A stretch of 64,000 nt of DNA. It comes from Camillea tinctor (taxonomy: Eukaryota; Ascomycota; Sordariomycetes; Xylariales; Xylariaceae). Below the pieces are notes generated by a model that did not search any database, was not told where the DNA came from, and saw only the letters and a list, made by a program, of their open reading frames with translations. Of the stretch, positions 1-13,983 are shown in pieces (the first letter of the stretch is position 1; each line of letters opens with the position of its first letter). The position numbers were made by a program, and so were the translations under genes. The stretch lies in the NCBI GenBank assembly GCA_022578605.1, contig MU394127.1:124001-188000 (forward strand), written 5' to 3'.

Positions 1-282
1 CCTGTGTTGCATGCAACAGCCTCGTAAATGGATCGAGGCCTTGGTTCGACAGGGTCGTGTCTTGCCGAGAAGTGAGGCTGTCTGGCCCCTAGGGAGTCCT
101 TCGCTAACAATATTGTATGGGGTTGTGAAATGATGGTGTAGGGAACGGCCGGTCCTGTTGGCCAATAGGCAAACCAAGGCCGTCTGCAGTCACACACACT
201 GCGTTATAGCCGTTGTATTGATGGACGGCCCTGAGATTAGCTCGTTTATATCAATAGATAATGTAATCCCTTCGGCGTAAGT

Positions 283-313
283 CACAGTGACAGTGACAGT
301 AACAGTAACGGTA
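283..313. repeat. Short 6-bp tandem repeat (CAGTGA/CAGTAA)
   Basis: Five imperfect tandem copies of a hexamer (cagtga, then cagtaa variants) are visible directly. It lies in the gene-poor left end and no coding context is apparent. Confidence 0.7.
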
Positions 314-3300
314 GATAGTTGTCCCTGTAGCTAGACTAGACTGTAGCTACATACCTACACTAGAAATGTGTGAGTGGGTGAGATGGTCTCACTGCTACAT
401 AACGATATCTTAATATCTACTTTCTGTACCAAGGCATAATATGATCAGAAAACTCATCTTTTTGATGAGACCAGCTAAGGATATTAGGTACGTGAGTTTC
501 AAAATCGATCAGGTTTCGTGGAACAACCATGATCGGAATATTCCTGGACTCCTTTGATCACTTTTACTCACCTTAGTTAGATTGCCTAGAAAATCTGCAT
601 AGACCCCCATCAGACAACCCCAGACTGACAAGAAACAGCCCCATTCCCCGGCTTCTTCACTACATATCATGGACCAAGCAAAGACCACAACGAGCACGGA
701 AAAAAAATGAAAACAGTTCCTCGTGCGGGATCAATACCTGTCGATGAGCTCCTACTTCCCAAGTAATATGGAGGTTAAGTTCTCCAGACTACAGCTATGA
801 TAATATGAAAACACATGAACGATTTCAAAGTTCATGCCTCCATACAAGGGAGATAAACTGTCCAGTGAGAAACTCACCGCCATATCTAAGCCGCCACAGT
901 TGGATTCATGGCCGATCTACTTCAAAACAACCAATGCGAACGGCGCCTTGAGTCGCTAGCCGTCAGTTGCATCCCCATGGAGCCGACGAACAACATATGT
1001 GACTTTCCTAGTTTAGCCTATTCACATTCACACCGCAACAAGTGTAGAAATAAGGACACACCTCAAATCACAGAGGTGCGCATTAACGTGGCATGCCTAG
1101 AAAGGCAGATTTTATTGCCGATGACCTGTGGAAGGTCTGTCGCATCGCAAAGCCTAGTAAACAATATTATGCGTTGTTGCGGTGAAACTTCTTCCAGCAG
1201 CAAAGACGTCTCTGCCGGTTGCGCGTATGCGTATAGGCAGAGACGGACAGCCAAGCACGCTCGACAAACGCCCGAGACATGAAGAGCTTGACTACCTAGA
1301 AGAACCACGCTTTGGTAGACTTGACGTTGGCAGCAACCCGAAACACCGAGTTACATAGGGATTGAAGACTAGCACCATAGCATGAGTATGGAATACGGGC
1401 TACATGCCTTACCTATTGCATTCCCAGACGCACCTCAAACCGCATAGTAGTCTGGTTTGACATGTGTGTAGTTCATCTCTAGTAGGGGCACAATATATGT
1501 ACATATCCATTTATCTCTCCCTTGCCTCTGATTCTTCAGCCTCAACCTAGGTGCGGGTGTCCCGTTAATCCCCCCAAGCGATGAAGCCATGCCAGGTACC
1601 TACCTAGGTAGTCCATCGGCCTACATACATATAAGCTAAAGCTCGGTTCGTCAATCGGGACCTGCTCTCCGGCAAAATGTCCGCGTTAGAAGCCCTAAAT
1701 TTCAGATAGATGATGTGAGATTCAATTACAACGTCGCTGCGGAAGGGAGGGGAGGGAAAGGGAAGGGAAAGAAAGGGTGTCAGCGGCGTTCTACACTAAG
1801 GTTTCGGATCACGAGAAGTCGTCTTGTTGGATTATAGTGTATGTATGTGCCACTACTACTGGCGTTACTATTAATGCTACTACAACAATTGCTACTTCTC
1901 TCATATGACGAAACGACGAGAACCCTGAACCTCACATCGTTGTAAAATGGGGCCGAGAAAAGAACGGCCGTGGAAGAAGTTCGACCTTCCTTTCTATTGT
2001 GCCATGTTGCCTTCTGGCTTGGAACTCGGGCAGATCTCTCCTGAGCGATCACCAATGGACCTTGTCAGCCTAAGGAAGATCCCAATCTATAATCAATCCG
2101 ATACAACACGTTGAATGGCTATTGCCCTTACGCTCGGCCGAGACCCCTCAATCCAGTAGTCAGTTCCCGGGAGCCCTGAGACGCTGAAGCCTTTCCACGG
2201 TGACTTACCGGTGCAGTGGCAGGCAACTTGACATGAACGCAATGGCTATATTTCGCCTTTACCCCTTGTTCTGCGCCCAGCGCCGTTGGGACAGACCCTC
2301 TAGTGTGCCATATGACATACATTAATGCTAGACGAGATGCGGTCTAGTTTGAGGGCAATCTTGGGATCCTAGTATGAACCAGTCTGTCGGAGATGGTCCG
2401 TCAGGAAGCTCAGGACAAGTGCCCCTCATGTTTCTAAAGCTACGATCATCCCGAAGTTCTGGATAGGTTCTTGTTGTTTTATCTCTTCTCTCAGTCCTAT
2501 GACCGCATCGTGATTCATGATTGGCAGGATCGCCAACATCTAGAGCTTGTTCAACTTCCTCTTATGGTAGAGTATTTGAATCTATTCCCGGAATCCACGG
2601 TTCTTGGTTATGAAGAAAATGTAAATGCAATGTGCCGCCAATGTGCAAAATACAATATCACTCATTAGCAATCTCCATCGCCAGGATCACCCATGCGGAT
2701 ATTGAGCTAAGTCCCATCTCACTCAATTGAATAAAACATCACGGCCGGGCGTCAGCTTCACGGCAGGGACGGAAGGATGATGTCAATTGGGGTATGGCAT
2801 GTAAATATTAGGTAGCCCATGTACAATAGATGGGGCTGGGCAGCGAGGTCATAGCGATCCCTCAGCCAGGCTAGTTGAGGCAGGTAGACAGACTACCGAA
2901 AAAATGATAATCAACGATCCCATCGTGGGAACCTAACATTACAGGCTATGGAAGGACATGTACCACCACTCGGCAGCTGTCCTTCTCTAGTGGTTATGCC
3001 ATCGGCTCTCCTGGACGTCAATATTGAACCCCGTAATCAATATGAATTCCTATCCCACGAGATCTACACGCGCGAAAAAAGGGCTGTGGCCGCCCAATGT
3101 CGTAATGCAGGGTCCTACACATATCGCGGGGGCCAATTACAGGCTCTTCCCACTAAGGTGAACGACATCATAGAACGTCAAGGTAGATGAGATGAGCGCT
3201 GATGTGAGAAGTTACTGATGAACCTCGACAATTGCCCAATCCACTTCCACCCTACCGCGAAGAAGGCTCCCTCTCTCTCCCTCTCCCTTTTGACCTGCAG

Positions 3301-6300
3301 GTCGGATGAAAAATACAATAATACTTTAAAAAAACAGGAACGTTTTCAAGGACTTTCTGAGCAATCAGGCAATCAGAACATCATACTCTCCAGGAGTGAT
3401 CGGCTATTGCTCACCCAATAGCTCTCTAGAACCAACGACGATCTGATGGCAGAGCAGCCTGACTGCGTAATTTGTCAGTTTCTGTGAACGGTGACTTGGA
3501 TGATCCCTTCCCCTCCCCCCGTCGCTGTCCTGTGTGTCATCGAGAGGGTAGCATCGACTACTCGGGTTATTCATTACATACGCACCAATCACTCACTTTG
3601 CTATTCCATGGTCCCGCAGCTGCTGTAAGTATCAAGTCAGATAAAAACTACCTTACCTACCACCTACGTACATATGTTGTATGTATGGCACGCATGTACC
3701 TCTGCGTGGGTGTGTTTATGTATGCTCTTTGCAGTTGGGAACTCCGGTCCAAGCAGCGCAATGTGGCAGAAAACTGCATCATTCAGCATAGCATCACGGT
3801 GATCTTCTGTTTAGCCATGTGCTGCGTCACTGCGTGTAATCAAAACATCAACCATATGCATGCGGAGTGTCGATATCATCCCCATGCAGCTACAGAGACG
3901 CCTAGACAAGCCCTCCCCCTACTTTCCCTCTGTCTCCCTTCCTTCCCCTTGATTGATCACCCCCTAGCCATGCGAAACTTACTGTAGCGCGCGCGCAGCC
4001 CTCCAGCCTGTCGGCACAAGATCTGACATGTCCCTTCCGTCGGCTACCCGCATGGGCCACCGGGGTTTGTTCTCGATTCAGAGGGCGTCTCTATGTAGGG
4101 GCGGAGGAGACAGGAGGTTGGCACGGCTAGCCGCCGGCCGTGTCCCGGCCCATGTCTCCACATAAGACCTTTAGCCAACGACATCCCTCGACAATCTAAG
4201 GGGAGGGAGGCGACATTCAGCTTAAGCCTCGTTGCCTTAGCGGTTTCCGAATTCCCCCATAATTGCTTTTGATACTTTGCTTTTTGTGTCCTTTCATTTT
4301 TGTTTTTTTTATTTTATTTTCACTCTCGGATCGAACCAAAAAGAGAAACCCGGCCATGACTATGTACATGGCAGGGATGAAGGGGGTGGAAGCGCGATCA
4401 ACCTATCAACCTTTACCCGCCTGTATACATATAAACAAAAAGGAGTGGATGTGCGTGCCTACGGGCGGATGACGAAGCTAATTACAAGTATTTTGGCCGC
4501 TGTATGTGAATAGACAAACAAAGCCCCTAAACAAGCGAACGTGATGGCTACTTTCGCTCCAGGACGGTGCCACACGTATGACATCTAGCATTCCCGTACG
4601 TGCCACCAGGAAACGTGGGACGGGACAGGACAGGTAGAATCTGGCATGCGTTGAACCTGATCCGGCGTCCAACAGATTAACTCGACGTAATTCCGGTTGT
4701 GTAAACTTTGCGCATCCTATACGTAAGGGCGCAGATGCCCACACGTAGACGATCTCCTAGACGGCTTTTCAAACTTCATACCTGCCCCGTGCTTGCTCTA
4801 TTCGTAGCCACCCATTATCGACCAGTGTCGCGTTTGTGATACACACACCCAATCTCGTCCTTGCGTTAGCTGGGTGCACCAGGTGGTGGTACCGGACCCT
4901 TCGTCTGATATGCGAAAGATGAACTGGTCATACGATTCTAGGTTTCCTTACCGCATTCATAACCCTGGGCTTCCTGGTTAAATGACAGGTCATGGTCCCT
5001 ACGATTTGTATAATGTGATCATCTACCTTTTTCTCAAAAATAACTTCAATCGTGATGTGTCTCTGAGCTCGGGAAGAGAGGAGACCGATGGGTGAGATAA
5101 TTACTGCATACTGGAATTCTCATATAGACGGTGGCGTATAAGCCCCCCGGAGACGGCGGCCAGCCGTTGGAGTGCCGCCCTTTCCCGAAGATATCAGCTC
5201 TTTCATGCCCTTCTAGCCCTCTGTCTTGCTCTCGTGCTGCATGATCCCATAAAGGCAAAGGCATGTCTCCGTCTGCAGGGCACCAGGCCGGGTCACGTTG
5301 TTCCAGCCTTCGCCACACTGACTTGCATATGAGCTTTGACGTGTACCCGGTTATAGGTTTTGCAAAGGCGTCGACTAAATTATCCATGTTCGCCTGTCAG
5401 CCTCGTCACTATCCTACGAAGGGCAGCTTGATAGATTCCGTGCGGCATCTTTAGGCGTGAGTATCCGCACTGATACATTAATAAGTCCATCAATCCTATT
5501 CAGTGGATGTGATGTAATTGGTTCCATAAATCAAGGCCCATGTAATCCTATAGACAAGGTGAGACAACAGACCACAAACACGGATGGTAATAGGTAATAT
5601 CTCATTACTATATCTATATATGCATTGCTTCTTATGCAAGGCTGGTCTAGAACACAACCTAAACGCCCCCTTTCCCACAAATCTGTCACTTGAGGGTCAA
5701 CTTTGAGTGTCCGATGACTAACTATCGTACAGAATAGCCCAGAAGTAGATTCCATGCCTCCAATAGTCATTGCTCTTTAAGGAACAGATAATTTCAAAGA
5801 CATCCTATGTCACATGGCGTTGAATTAATTCGAGATGGTCTACTTAATCTATGTCTAGGTGATATATCGACTTTGATATCAGATGTTGTTAGCTCTAGAC
5901 AGGTCCATAATGAATCTAACACGTATCATCTCCTATGCACCGTCATGTAAATAAGCTAGCTCATGAACCTGGCGATCATACTCTTGCAGGTATGCGTAAT
6001 TAATATAGATGGAAATGTGTATGCTGCAGTGTCCCGCCCCCGGATTCTTGAAATGTGGAGCATGAAGATGCGCCGAGGCGGGCTGGAGCTGTGAGGGTCG
6101 TGAGGATTCTCTGAGCTCTGTAGGATGTGATGCTACCGCTGCTCAGCACGAGGCTTTTTGGTGTGACTGTTATAACGTATAGTAACTTGGCTGAAGTTCT
6201 AGATATAAAGCTCCACTCATTGCTTAGCTTGGCCTAGGATTTCGCTATCTGTTCTCTGTAGGATTTAGGTAGATGACAGGGCTATGCCTTGTTTGACGCA

Positions 6301-7529
6301 ACAATATGCATTCTAGATTTTATCCGCCAACCTGCGTAGTTAGGAGCTTGATCCTAGAGATACCGCTACGAAGGGGTTGGGAATATGCATGAAGTGTTTT
6401 TTTGTCTATATTTCATTTAGAACCTAGCGGGACGAGTATGCGTAGTAGGAACGTGCTATGAGCTATCCAAATCGAAGCTTTAGATATACGCATGCATCCT
6501 TGACGAAAGGATCAAAGACTAAGGGTGTGAATATTGGGATTTTTCGTTCGATCAGCTGCCATGGTATAACAAGCATCAATTGATTAAGGAATTTCCCAAT
6601 AGCATGGGAAATGCACGATAAAAAAACTCCAATCCCAACGCACCGGCATAGCCTAGCGAACCGCAACGTTTTTTCTAAGCAAACGCCAGTGACTGGCTGG
6701 CTGAGTCTGGAAAAAAGGAGGCTGAAAGATCACGAACCTAGCCTAGTAAAGCAAATATAAGCGCGCGCGCAGAAAAAAAAAGACATGTTTGCTGGAAAAA
6801 TGAAGAAAGTCTTGATATTGAGGATATTGAGTTTGGAACTAGTCGATACCACAGAGAAAAAATAGTCGATGCGTCTATACACATGGTAAATGATAGTGCA
6901 ATTTGCAAAGAGAAAGCATACGCCAAAGGATGAAAAATAAGACTTAGTGTACATAGTAATATTGACTCACATGAAATAGAACAACTGGATCTATCTATCG
7001 CTCACACGCAAACTCATACCCCCACACCCCCTTTTCTCAATGTGTATATGATATTTATCGGCGATGACACAGCCCTCCAAGCAAACTCTCTCGCTTCTGA
7101 TCGGTCAACGGTAACACAACTGGTAAGTAAGGGATGAACTATTTGTGTGCAATCCTCTCTTTTTTTTTCTCATCGGTCACCTAGGCACGGGGGGGGAGGG
7201 GGCACAAAACAAACGAATCGAGGCTAGTTTCAACATGTAGATAGATATATTGTTCTGCATTTCTGTGTGTGTATATAATCAAACTATCAAAAGTAACACA
7301 AAACCAGATCCACCATGACTTGCAGTAGTTAGCGAACTAGTGTGGGTTCGTGAACGACTCTCTCTCCACATCGGCGATTCAGATCACGACTGCGGATGAT
7401 GTTGCCGTGAAGTTACGCAAATATACACACATATTGTCCTCGGAAGAGGCAGAAGCATGAGAGGGAAGGGGGAATCCCATCGAGCAAATCTGTCGACGAA
7501 AAAGGAAGCAAGCAAAGAAGGAGTGAATG

Positions 7530-7547
7530 CACACACACACACACACA
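7530..7547. repeat. (CA)9 microsatellite
   Basis: Nine uninterrupted CA units are followed by an interrupted CA/TA tail. It lies in non-coding sequence. Confidence 0.9.
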
Positions 7548-8864
7548 TATACACACGCTAAGGATCAATTGCTTATCTTACTTATGCACTCAACAACTTA
7601 CATTATCGGCTCTGTAAGAAAAGCGAGCGAACAAGTCAATATCCAGATCACCAACCTACGCAGCCGTGAACAATCCACCCCTTAGCCCCTTAACCCAGCC
7701 CCTTTTCTTTTCTCCCCTACTCTCCCCCATCTCCTTCCTCGGAACAAGAATAGCACACAGCAGAGCAAAGGGGATATACACATAGACATCAACATATCCA
7801 CCAACAAGCGCCAAACCTCCACCCCGTAACTCTCAGAATCAGCAAAGTCTATAGATTAAGAAAACAGCTCGCTGTTTTGATCATCCCCTTCCCAACCCCC
7901 CTCCATAAGGCGAAAAGAGCAGAAAATGCATAGAAATGAGAATAACCAGCACAACCCCCCCTTTTTTCTCTCCCTATCACTAACGTCCCAGTCCGTGAGC
8001 AAAGCGACAATATGAACCAACCAGTCAAAAAAGGAGTACCTCGCTTGCTGAAGCGGCGCTTGTGAAATCTTCCGGGTTGCGGTGATCCGATCCCATAATG
8101 ACGACGAGGATTACAGAATACAGTAACGAATGAAAAAAAAAGGTATCATCAGTAGGATTCGTTCTTTTTTTTTTTTTTTTTGCCTTGGCAAGGGTTAGGT
8201 TAGTTAAAAGAACCAAAAAATAGCTCCTACCATCGTCTCCCTCTCCCAAGCTAAGATCCCTAACTAGCATGTGGACTCCAGGTACCTACTTCCTCAACTA
8301 TGAGGATTATTTGTGCCTCTCCGAGGATGCTGCCATCTTACTTACACCCTAGCTAATAGAGCTAGCAAGTGCGGCAAAGCTAACTAATACATCCATCCTT
8401 TTACGGAAGAAGCTAGACCGCTGGAACAGCATATCAGAAGGATTGAGCCATCCTATTCTATGACAAACTTTTGAAGCTATCGTGGTGTTCGTGATATTGA
8501 TTATTTTTATTAATCCTTTGATTATGTACTTAGTTCGTGTATCTATGTCTATTAGACCTGTAGAGATTGCGCTATGCATGTGGGCCATGGGCGAAGACCA
8601 ACAACCCGTACAAGACTTGGTTCAAAATTAAAATGCTCCTAATGAGTTTTGGGGAGCTGAACTAGGCTTCTCTGGTTACCAACATCTGGAACCTTAACCT
8701 AAATACTACCAACAACTGGAATAGTATGTAGGATGTGCCAATTCACCTGTGGGAGCAATCCAAGGCCATTCTTGTCCGCTCAGCACTAGGAATGGCGCAG
8801 ACATGTCTTGAGCTGCGCGTTTCGATCTATCATGCTTTTCCGTAACCCTAGATTATTAGAGTTT

Positions 8865-11800
8865 CTATCTCGAAGGTAGAGGGACTCTGGATGAAAAGAA
8901 GGGATGCTTCAGAGCCTCAGCCGGGGTGATTCTCTTGTCAGGGTTCAGCGCCAGACAACGTTCGAGAAGGTCCACAAAGTGGTTCAGATCCCGTGACTCG
9001 GCGTCATTCATCCCTCCTGAAGCGGCCATGAGGCGGGTGCGAAGATCACGGGTCGGTTTAACTATGGCGAGAGTTCGGACTGTGGTCTAAATGGTGTTAG
9101 CTTGACTTCCGGTAACTGTCTCATGCTCAAAAAGAGATGGCCAAGACGATGCAAAAAAAAAAAAAAACTAGATGCTCGGTGGAAGTATCAAAAGGGGCAA
9201 GGGGGGTGTAAAGGAATAGGATGGGGTGTCATGGTTGACGTTGCATTGGGAGCCATCGTGATTAGCACCTAGACAATATCTTTTTTTTCATGGGTATATG
9301 CATGAAAGCGGTACGAATCACTCGAATGATACGGTAGTCTAGAGCTGAATGGTGCTAAATGTAGCGAATCCGTTGGAAAGGAACAGGGTCCTCGATACAC
9401 TTGGTAGCATTGCCAAATGCATCACTTGTGACTGGCAAACCCCACTCTCGGTATATATGCATAAGGCACCTGGCCAAGCGCTTGTAGCTGGCGGTTGGAC
9501 ATCCGGAAGGATTTGGCCAGCTAGCGTATATAAATAGTATCGCAGGGGATACGTTGACCTCCAAAGATCGTGTGGCGTGCTGTCAAGGAAGCAATAGAAG
9601 ATAAACAAAAATAACAACGAATGGCCTACCTTTCCAAGCGCCTTATCCCGCTCGACGCTGATAAAATTGCCCATCTCATCAAAATGCATATGCGACAACT
9701 CGCCACGCTTGTACAGCTTAGCGCTGAACTTGCCTCGGATCTCGATGATTGCTTTGAGCATCTGGTTGTTGCTGTCGCCCGTAAACAAAATCTTGCCTGT
9801 GTAAAGCTCGTACAATGTGCAGCCTATTGACCACATGTCGACAGCATAGTCATATGGCATACCGAGGATGATTTCAGGCGCTCGGTAAAAACGACTGATC
9901 AGGTAAGGAGTGATTTCATTATGTGCCGTCGCGGCGTCTGATCGATCAATGGCAGTACCCAGGTCACAAATCTTGAGGACATTGCGAGTCTCATTAACCT
10001 AGACAGAGAAATAAAATTAGTCACCGGAAGGGCTATTTGTGAGATGAATTATCCACTTACCAAAATATTGTCCGGTTTCAAATCAGCGTGGATGATGCTG
10101 CACTTACGCAGATGTGCCAATGCCACGAATATTTGATGTGCGTAAGCGCGTGTTGCGTTAAGGTTGATACCAATATTATTGCCGAACTTTCTCAATACCT
10201 CTCTCAAGTTGAGACTCAAGTTCTCGAAGGCCAGACAGAGATGGCCTTTGTGTTCGAAGTGACGTTCGAATTTTACAATGTGCTTACGATTCTCAGGGTC
10301 AGCATCGTTTAACTTTTGCAAAATGGCAATTTCAGTAAACCCTCCCTTTCTGAGAGCATCGTTGTTCCGCATCATCTTGATAGCGACCTGTCTCTTGGTG
10401 GTGATGTCGATGGCTCGAGCAACGCCTGAGAACATGCCCTTGCCTAATGTCGACTGGACTTGGTAACGACCATTCATGATCTCGCCGATCCGTATCTTGT
10501 AGTATCCGTCTTTGTCATCGCCCTCCAGAATTCCGCCACCGTCTGGCTGGGCCAAGATAGCAGGAAGCGTGTGGTCATTCGCATCGGCTTCTAGCTGTGT
10601 GGGCTTGGGGGCAGCGAACTTCTCCTCGTCGAATTCTTCGGCGAACATGTCGAAGTCGTCATCCTCATCTGCGCGTGGTTTTTCTGGTTCTGGCGCCTCT
10701 GCTGGGGCAATCTCAGCTTTTTGATTAGGAGGAAGCACTTCTCCATGGGGACCAAGATGCCCATGCCGAAGTTCATCTCTTCGCTCATCCTCCCGCATGT
10801 CAGCGGTCGGATCATAGTCTGCTGCAGAAGGTCCATCCTCATCAGTGTTTCTTAATTCACCATGCTTATTGATGAGGTCCTGATCATTAGAGATGTCAAT
10901 GGCAGCAGGCGACATGCCCTCTTGTAAATGATGGCCGGGGGAGTGCGGTGACGAAGCAACTGCAAATTTTAAATTAGATTTTGCTTTGACTTAGAAGGAA
11001 TAGGGGTATTAACTCACCAGATTTAGGAGTATTTCCTTCAGTCACCATGGGCGTGCTTCCTCGCGTATAGGCAGGGGAGGAGGCATTGGTTCTCTCAGAA
11101 GACTGCAGAGCTTGTACTAACATTGGTGTGGCATTCCGAGATTTTGCTAGAAGCTCTTCACGGCGACGGCGACGGCGTTCAATTTCTGCATCAACGTCCA
11201 CAGGGTGCTCTTCTTCGTAAGTTTTCTCTGGCTCCGAGACGTGTACGGACGCCAAGCCAGGAGTGATGTCGTCAGAATGCCCTTTAGCAAGTTTAGCATC
11301 ATCTCTAGTAGTACCCGTAGTATTAACTGGAACGTCTCGTTTCAAATTCGCCACATGGTCCTGAGAATGTCGTGGACTGCCTTGGGGGCCCGACCTAGTA
11401 CTCTCTACACCATTTCGGTCTATGGTCCTCCGACTTCGGCTATCGTCACGTCTCAAGCGATTGCCCCGATCCCTGCCACCTCGAGGTGGACGGTAGGGAG
11501 AGCGGCTACGTAGTTTCGGACGCTTGTCAGCATAGCGATCTCGGTCACGGTCGCGGTCACGGTCACGTTCTCGGCTTCGATCTCGCGGTCTGTTGCGGCT
11601 GTAACCTCGATCCTTATCATCATACTGTAGGCCTATAGTAGATGCGTGCGAGTGGGGGCGATCTTCGTCGTCATAAGATAGACGGGAGCGTCGATAGCCA
11701 TCGCGAGAGTCCTCGTAATGGACGCGGAACCGTCGGGGGTCAGCATCTCCACGGCCGCCTCGATAAGAGTCATCGCGCGGTCGCTTCTGGCCGCGAGGAG

Positions 11801-11999
11801 AGCGACTTCGGCGGGAAGTGCCAGCGTGATATCTCGAGCCGTTCACATGGTCCGGCGATCTTGATCTTGAATATCTAGCTCGAGTTCTGTCGATACGGTC
11901 AACACCGGGTCCATTAAACTGTGACAGTGAAGTTGCCTTCAAGTCTCCAACACCATTCTCCACAATCTCGCCTTCGTCGGAACTGGTGGGCGTCGCCAT
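8865..11999 (-). CDS. prp4: Serine/threonine kinase Prp4 (spliceosomal)
   Basis: Nuclear kinase of the Prp4/PRPF4B family, which phosphorylates tri-snRNP proteins during spliceosome activation. Four exons close in frame: 11999-11018, 10959-10061, 9998-9630 and 9086-8865, giving 823 aa. Residues 1-330 are rich in Arg-Ser/Arg-Asp dipeptides, as in spliceosomal kinases. An acidic linker follows, then the kinase domain. Visible kinase elements are a Gly loop (GKG near 500), the VAIK lysine (near 522), the family-typical HADLKPDN catalytic loop (Asp near 620) and DLG instead of DFG (639-641). An activation segment with TPYLISRFYRAPEI and a CMGC-type C-lobe end the protein. The last intron (9629-9087, 543 nt) is about ten times longer than usual here, but joining across it restores the expected C-lobe (PTRDLRTRLM). 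The gene is divergent from tma7. Confidence 0.95.
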
Positions 12000-12901
12000 A
12001 TTTTTATTTATTTATTTTTGCTCACTTTATCTTCAGATGGGGACACGAAAGGAACGGTTGCACCTCCGGTCTTCAGGAGAGAAAATGCAGTGTTAGCTAA
12101 GAGGACTTCAACAAATGTAGGCGCAGAAAATTGGGTCGAACCGGGAAGCGTCTTCTCAGCTCTCTATGCTCTGTCGCATCACGAAGCTTTTTTTCGAGTA
12201 GAGAAGTAGGTAGAGTACAAGAAGTATTTTTTTTTCTTCTTCTAGAATGACCGGCTTCAAATTTAAGGAGAATGAAATAAAATATAGAGAAGAGGGAAAG
12301 GGGAGAGGGAAGGGGATGGGAGAGAAGAAATTCAGTAGTGTTAATGAAGATGGTTGTGCTTGGACCGACAGAAGGACTCGTAATGGGCGAAGATGATCAA
12401 ACAACAAAAGATTCATTCGATAGAAGAAGGGAGAGGCTGAGATGACCTGGTCAAGGCTTCGAGTTTAAGGTTAGGTGATTGGAAGGCGAGGAGAGAGCGG
12501 TCCCGGAAGGTTCCATAGGTCAGGTTCCACCAGAAGACCCACTAAAGTATTTAAAGTGCCACTGGACCCATCGGACTTGTAAGTAGGGAAACATAATTAT
12601 CCGAGTACCCAGTAAACATGAATTGATAAGCTTTCAAAACCTGGTTATCTACACTACGCTAATAATTTATAACTTACCTAATACCCAACTAAGTTGCCCC
12701 TCGGTCGGTCGCAAATCGTTTGGACCCTTGACCGACCCGTGCCAGATCAAGTGGTATTGGGAAAGAAAGCCTTTGTAACCTTTCCTCCGAATCTTTTTCT
12801 TCCCTCGCGCTTATCCATCTGCAAACTTTACTTTTCTACCACTTTCCCATACCAGAATCTATTCCCACTCTTTTTTCGGAGAAATTCGATATTTATCAAA
12901 C
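12000..12901. promoter_or_regulatory. Divergent intergenic region between prp4 and tma7
   Basis: About 900 bp separate two divergent start codons, so promoters and 5' UTRs for both genes must lie here. A long purine-rich tract on the + strand (about 12270-12335) reads as a pyrimidine tract upstream of prp4, a common feature near fungal transcription starts. No specific factor site is claimed. Confidence 0.5.
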
Positions 12902-13290
12902 ATGGGAGGCCAAAACAGAGAAGGTAAAATTCACACATCATAACCTTGAACTCTTCTCATGGCTTATTGGGGACTAACAAATTGGACATAGGTGGCAAGG
13001 TGAAGCCTCTGAAGGCAGCCAAGAAGCAACAGAAGGATATGGACGAGGACGACAAGGCATTCCTGGACAAGAAGCGAGCCGGTACGATGGCATCCATCCC
13101 CGTTCATCACGGCTTTCCGTCGATCGGATATGATATACAACATACACCGAGTCAGATACTCACATCTAAGACTGATCGCTAACACGGGGATTTACCTGTA
13201 GATGAGAAAGCTCGTGCTGAGATGGCCAAGAAGGCAGCCGGCAAGGGACCATTGAGCTCGGGCGGTATCAAGAAGAGCGGCAAGAAATAA
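12902..13290 (+). CDS. tma7: Translation machinery-associated protein Tma7
   Basis: Small ribosome-associated protein of the TMA7/CCDC72 family, whose exact molecular role is not known. Three exons (12902-12923, 12992-13081, 13202-13290) give 66 aa, the usual family length. The model is supported by the family N-terminus (GGKVKPLKAAKK), the DMDEDDKAFLDKKRA middle, and the C-terminal GGIKKSGKK tail. The protein is highly basic and Lys-rich. Both introns have GT..AG ends, and the first exon is only 22 nt, so start prediction by open frame alone would miss it. It is transcribed away from prp4. Confidence 0.95.
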
Positions 13291-13983
13291 ACAGAGCGAC
13301 ACGGCACGGACGAGACTACGACGTTCTGGGGGAGAGGGCGCAATAAGGAAATATGCATAGCGCTTTGGGGCACGGTTACGATTTTAACTGTTGCGGGATA
13401 GTTTTACATACTTGGGTTTACTTTCGTCATAGGCAATAAACAACGTTTTACCATGATTACCTAGATACTGATGTTTGTTTTTATTATGCATCTACGTACA
13501 TCACATAACGATTTAAAATATACTGAGCTACTTATCGATAATTTTTTACAGGGTAAAATGTCAGTTGGCAAGCCTTAGTGAACTAACCGTCACCAACCGA
13601 CAGTATTACATCATTAGTGGTTCATAACCTAAAAGTACCCGTTTGCCTGTATCGTCCCTACTGCTACCGTACTGTACCTTGCCTAAGTTTTATGGGTAGG
13701 GCTGTCTAATCCAGCCAATCCGCCCCATCGAAACCAGCTGTTCAGCAGGTTAAGGTACATCCTTATAGGTACCTACACAATACCTACATACCTAATATCC
13801 CAGCAAGCTCATCTTTAGCACATGAGTTCCCAACAAATCTAAGGTTATAAGTCTTGTCATGAGTTAGTTCCATAGCATCGATATAAATACTTCAACTTAC
13901 ACGAAATACTCAAGAAACCAAAAAAGAAAAAAAATAATATCATAAGTGAACACACTCGCATAAGCCATACAAAATAACCCTCC
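13291..13983. other. Intergenic, no gene seen
   Basis: Contains the tma7 3' UTR and the promoter and A-rich leader of the PAQR gene. No coding signal found. Confidence 0.6.

Larger units (their letters stand above)
1..8864. other. Gene-poor stretch, no supportable gene
   Basis: I see no gene here. The open frames are short (at most 171 codons), low in complexity, and match no family I recognise on either strand. Spliced models fail because no pair of open segments with donor, branch and acceptor sites gives a recognisable protein. The stretch has AT-rich and pyrimidine-rich tracts, homopolymer runs (for example 17 T at 8165-8181) and two simple repeats listed separately. It ends at the 3' end of the Prp4 kinase gene, so the last few hundred bases probably include that gene's 3' UTR. 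Unrecognised non-coding RNA cannot be excluded. Confidence 0.6.

Noticed and set aside
908..1282. 124-codon frame at the left end
   Set aside because: No domain, biased residue use, overlapped by an opposite frame; no support.
9355..9564. Possible extra prp4 exon inside the long intron
   Set aside because: Joining it would disrupt the conserved kinase C-lobe, which is restored exactly by skipping it.
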